The notes beneath the pieces are model-generated. The model made no database searches. It had not been told where the DNA came from and saw only the letters and a program-made list of their open reading frames with translations. The translations under genes were made by a program, and so were the position numbers. From Chrysoperla carnea (lineage: Eukaryota; Arthropoda; Insecta; Neuroptera; Chrysopidae), in NCBI RefSeq assembly GCF_905475395.1, contig NC_058337.1, positions 94,916,368 to 94,980,367 of the forward strand: a stretch of DNA of 64,000 nucleotides. Direction: 5' to 3'. This document shows, in pieces, positions 63,385 to 64,000 of this stretch; within the stretch, counting starts at the first letter, position 1, and every line of letters starts with the position of its first letter.

Positions 63385-64000
63385 CTAAAATTAAAAAAAA
63401 AAAAGTTAATTTTTTTTTTTGAAAGTCTTCCATATACTCACAGGGTGTCAAACTATCCGTAAACCCCCTATAGAGTTTAAAATATTTCTCGTGAAACTTA
63501 AAATATTTAATTAGTAAATCGGTAAAGCTGGAGGATCCATTAGATACGTTTTCAGCTTCTGATTTCGAAACTCGAAATCAATTTCTCAACTTTTTCTCTA
63601 CACAATGTCTTAAAGTCGTAATAATACACTAAAGCATACCTTTAGTATGCTTTAATATTATTATTATCCGCCCACGAAACTGTTTCATTTCTGCTATTGC
63701 TATTGGATAGGACAAGTCTAGTAAAGTTGGTGAAATTGTTGGAGTAATTTGTTTTCGATAAGACGTGCACAAGATAGGAAGAATAAAATGACTATCTAAT
63801 AAGCTATCTAATGGCACGGATAGTATGAACCAGGATACTATCCGCATGAACAATGAAAAATATTTATTTTAATTGTTGCTGTAAAGTTCGGTTTTCCTAA
63901 TAAAGTGGCCGTAATATATGTTAATAAGGACAGGTAATATACCAGTTCAATGTAGTATTTATAACCATACTGCTAAATGACGATTGCCAGATATTATGTC
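63385..64000. other. Intron of the transporter gene, up to window edge
   Basis: Presumed intron sequence on the minus strand. It holds a hairpin at 63630-63654 (TAAAGCATAC and its complement around a 5-base loop). A 74-codon minus-strand frame here shows no transporter features and is treated as chance. Confidence 0.4.

Noticed and set aside
63629-63853. A 74-codon minus-strand frame as the next transporter exon
   Set aside because: No monocarboxylate-transporter motifs and no suitable splice donor; it probably lies in the intron.
1-64000. A multi-gene defence or biosynthetic system, CRISPR arrays, prophage or operon structure
   Set aside because: All genes have introns and belong to unrelated animal families; no array, operon or bacterial signal is present.

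Overview
The window is nuclear DNA from an insect or a close arthropod relative. It is very AT-rich, its genes carry GT-AG introns, and its proteins look most like insect homologues (Mo25, Flacc/ZC3H13, SmydA-type SET protein, opsin-like receptor). The order cannot be fixed from the sequence alone. No bacterial, plasmid or CRISPR features are present.

I could reconstruct five multi-exon genes to a stop codon and two isolated terminal exons. From left to right: Mo25/CAB39 (minus, 11115-15064, 5 exons, 338 aa); a PAF-acetylhydrolase 1B alpha subunit (minus, 21118-22023, 4 exons, 225 aa) that has lost its catalytic histidine; an S51 alpha-aspartyl dipeptidase (minus, 22491-24719, 3 exons) with a mitochondrial-type leader; the m6A-writer-associated protein Flacc/ZC3H13 (minus, 26420-32932, 4 exons, 1212 aa) with an odd CCCH finger; a MYND-SET protein of the SmydA type (plus, 39441-46995, 3 exons, 468 aa); an opsin-family receptor (plus, 53303-56657, 5 exons seen, first exon missing); an unrecognised terminal exon (minus, 60200-60404); and the last exon of an SLC16-type monocarboxylate transporter (minus, 63230-63384) whose body lies beyond the right edge.

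The most notable item is the opsin-family receptor. It has the opsin hallmarks (ERY, paired cysteines, TM6 WLP, RGR-like second loop), but the TM7 lysine that binds retinal is glutamate and NPxxY is altered. These are the defining features of the small gluopsin group, which was described mainly from dragonflies and butterflies. The Glu codon is the last codon before an intron.

The rest is gene-poor and full of DNA-transposon debris: several Helitron-type families ending in CTAG, one of them about 640 bp with both ends recognisable; a DINE/mini-me-like family with a (GTCC)n core in at least four copies; Tc1/mariner-, pogo- and hAT-type MITEs and fossils; a tRNA-Leu-headed SINE; and a perfect 33-bp palindrome. 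Many copies sit inside introns of the host genes. I saw no retroviral, LTR or Polinton-type element. The genes appear to be independent housekeeping or sensory genes, with no evidence that they form a common system.
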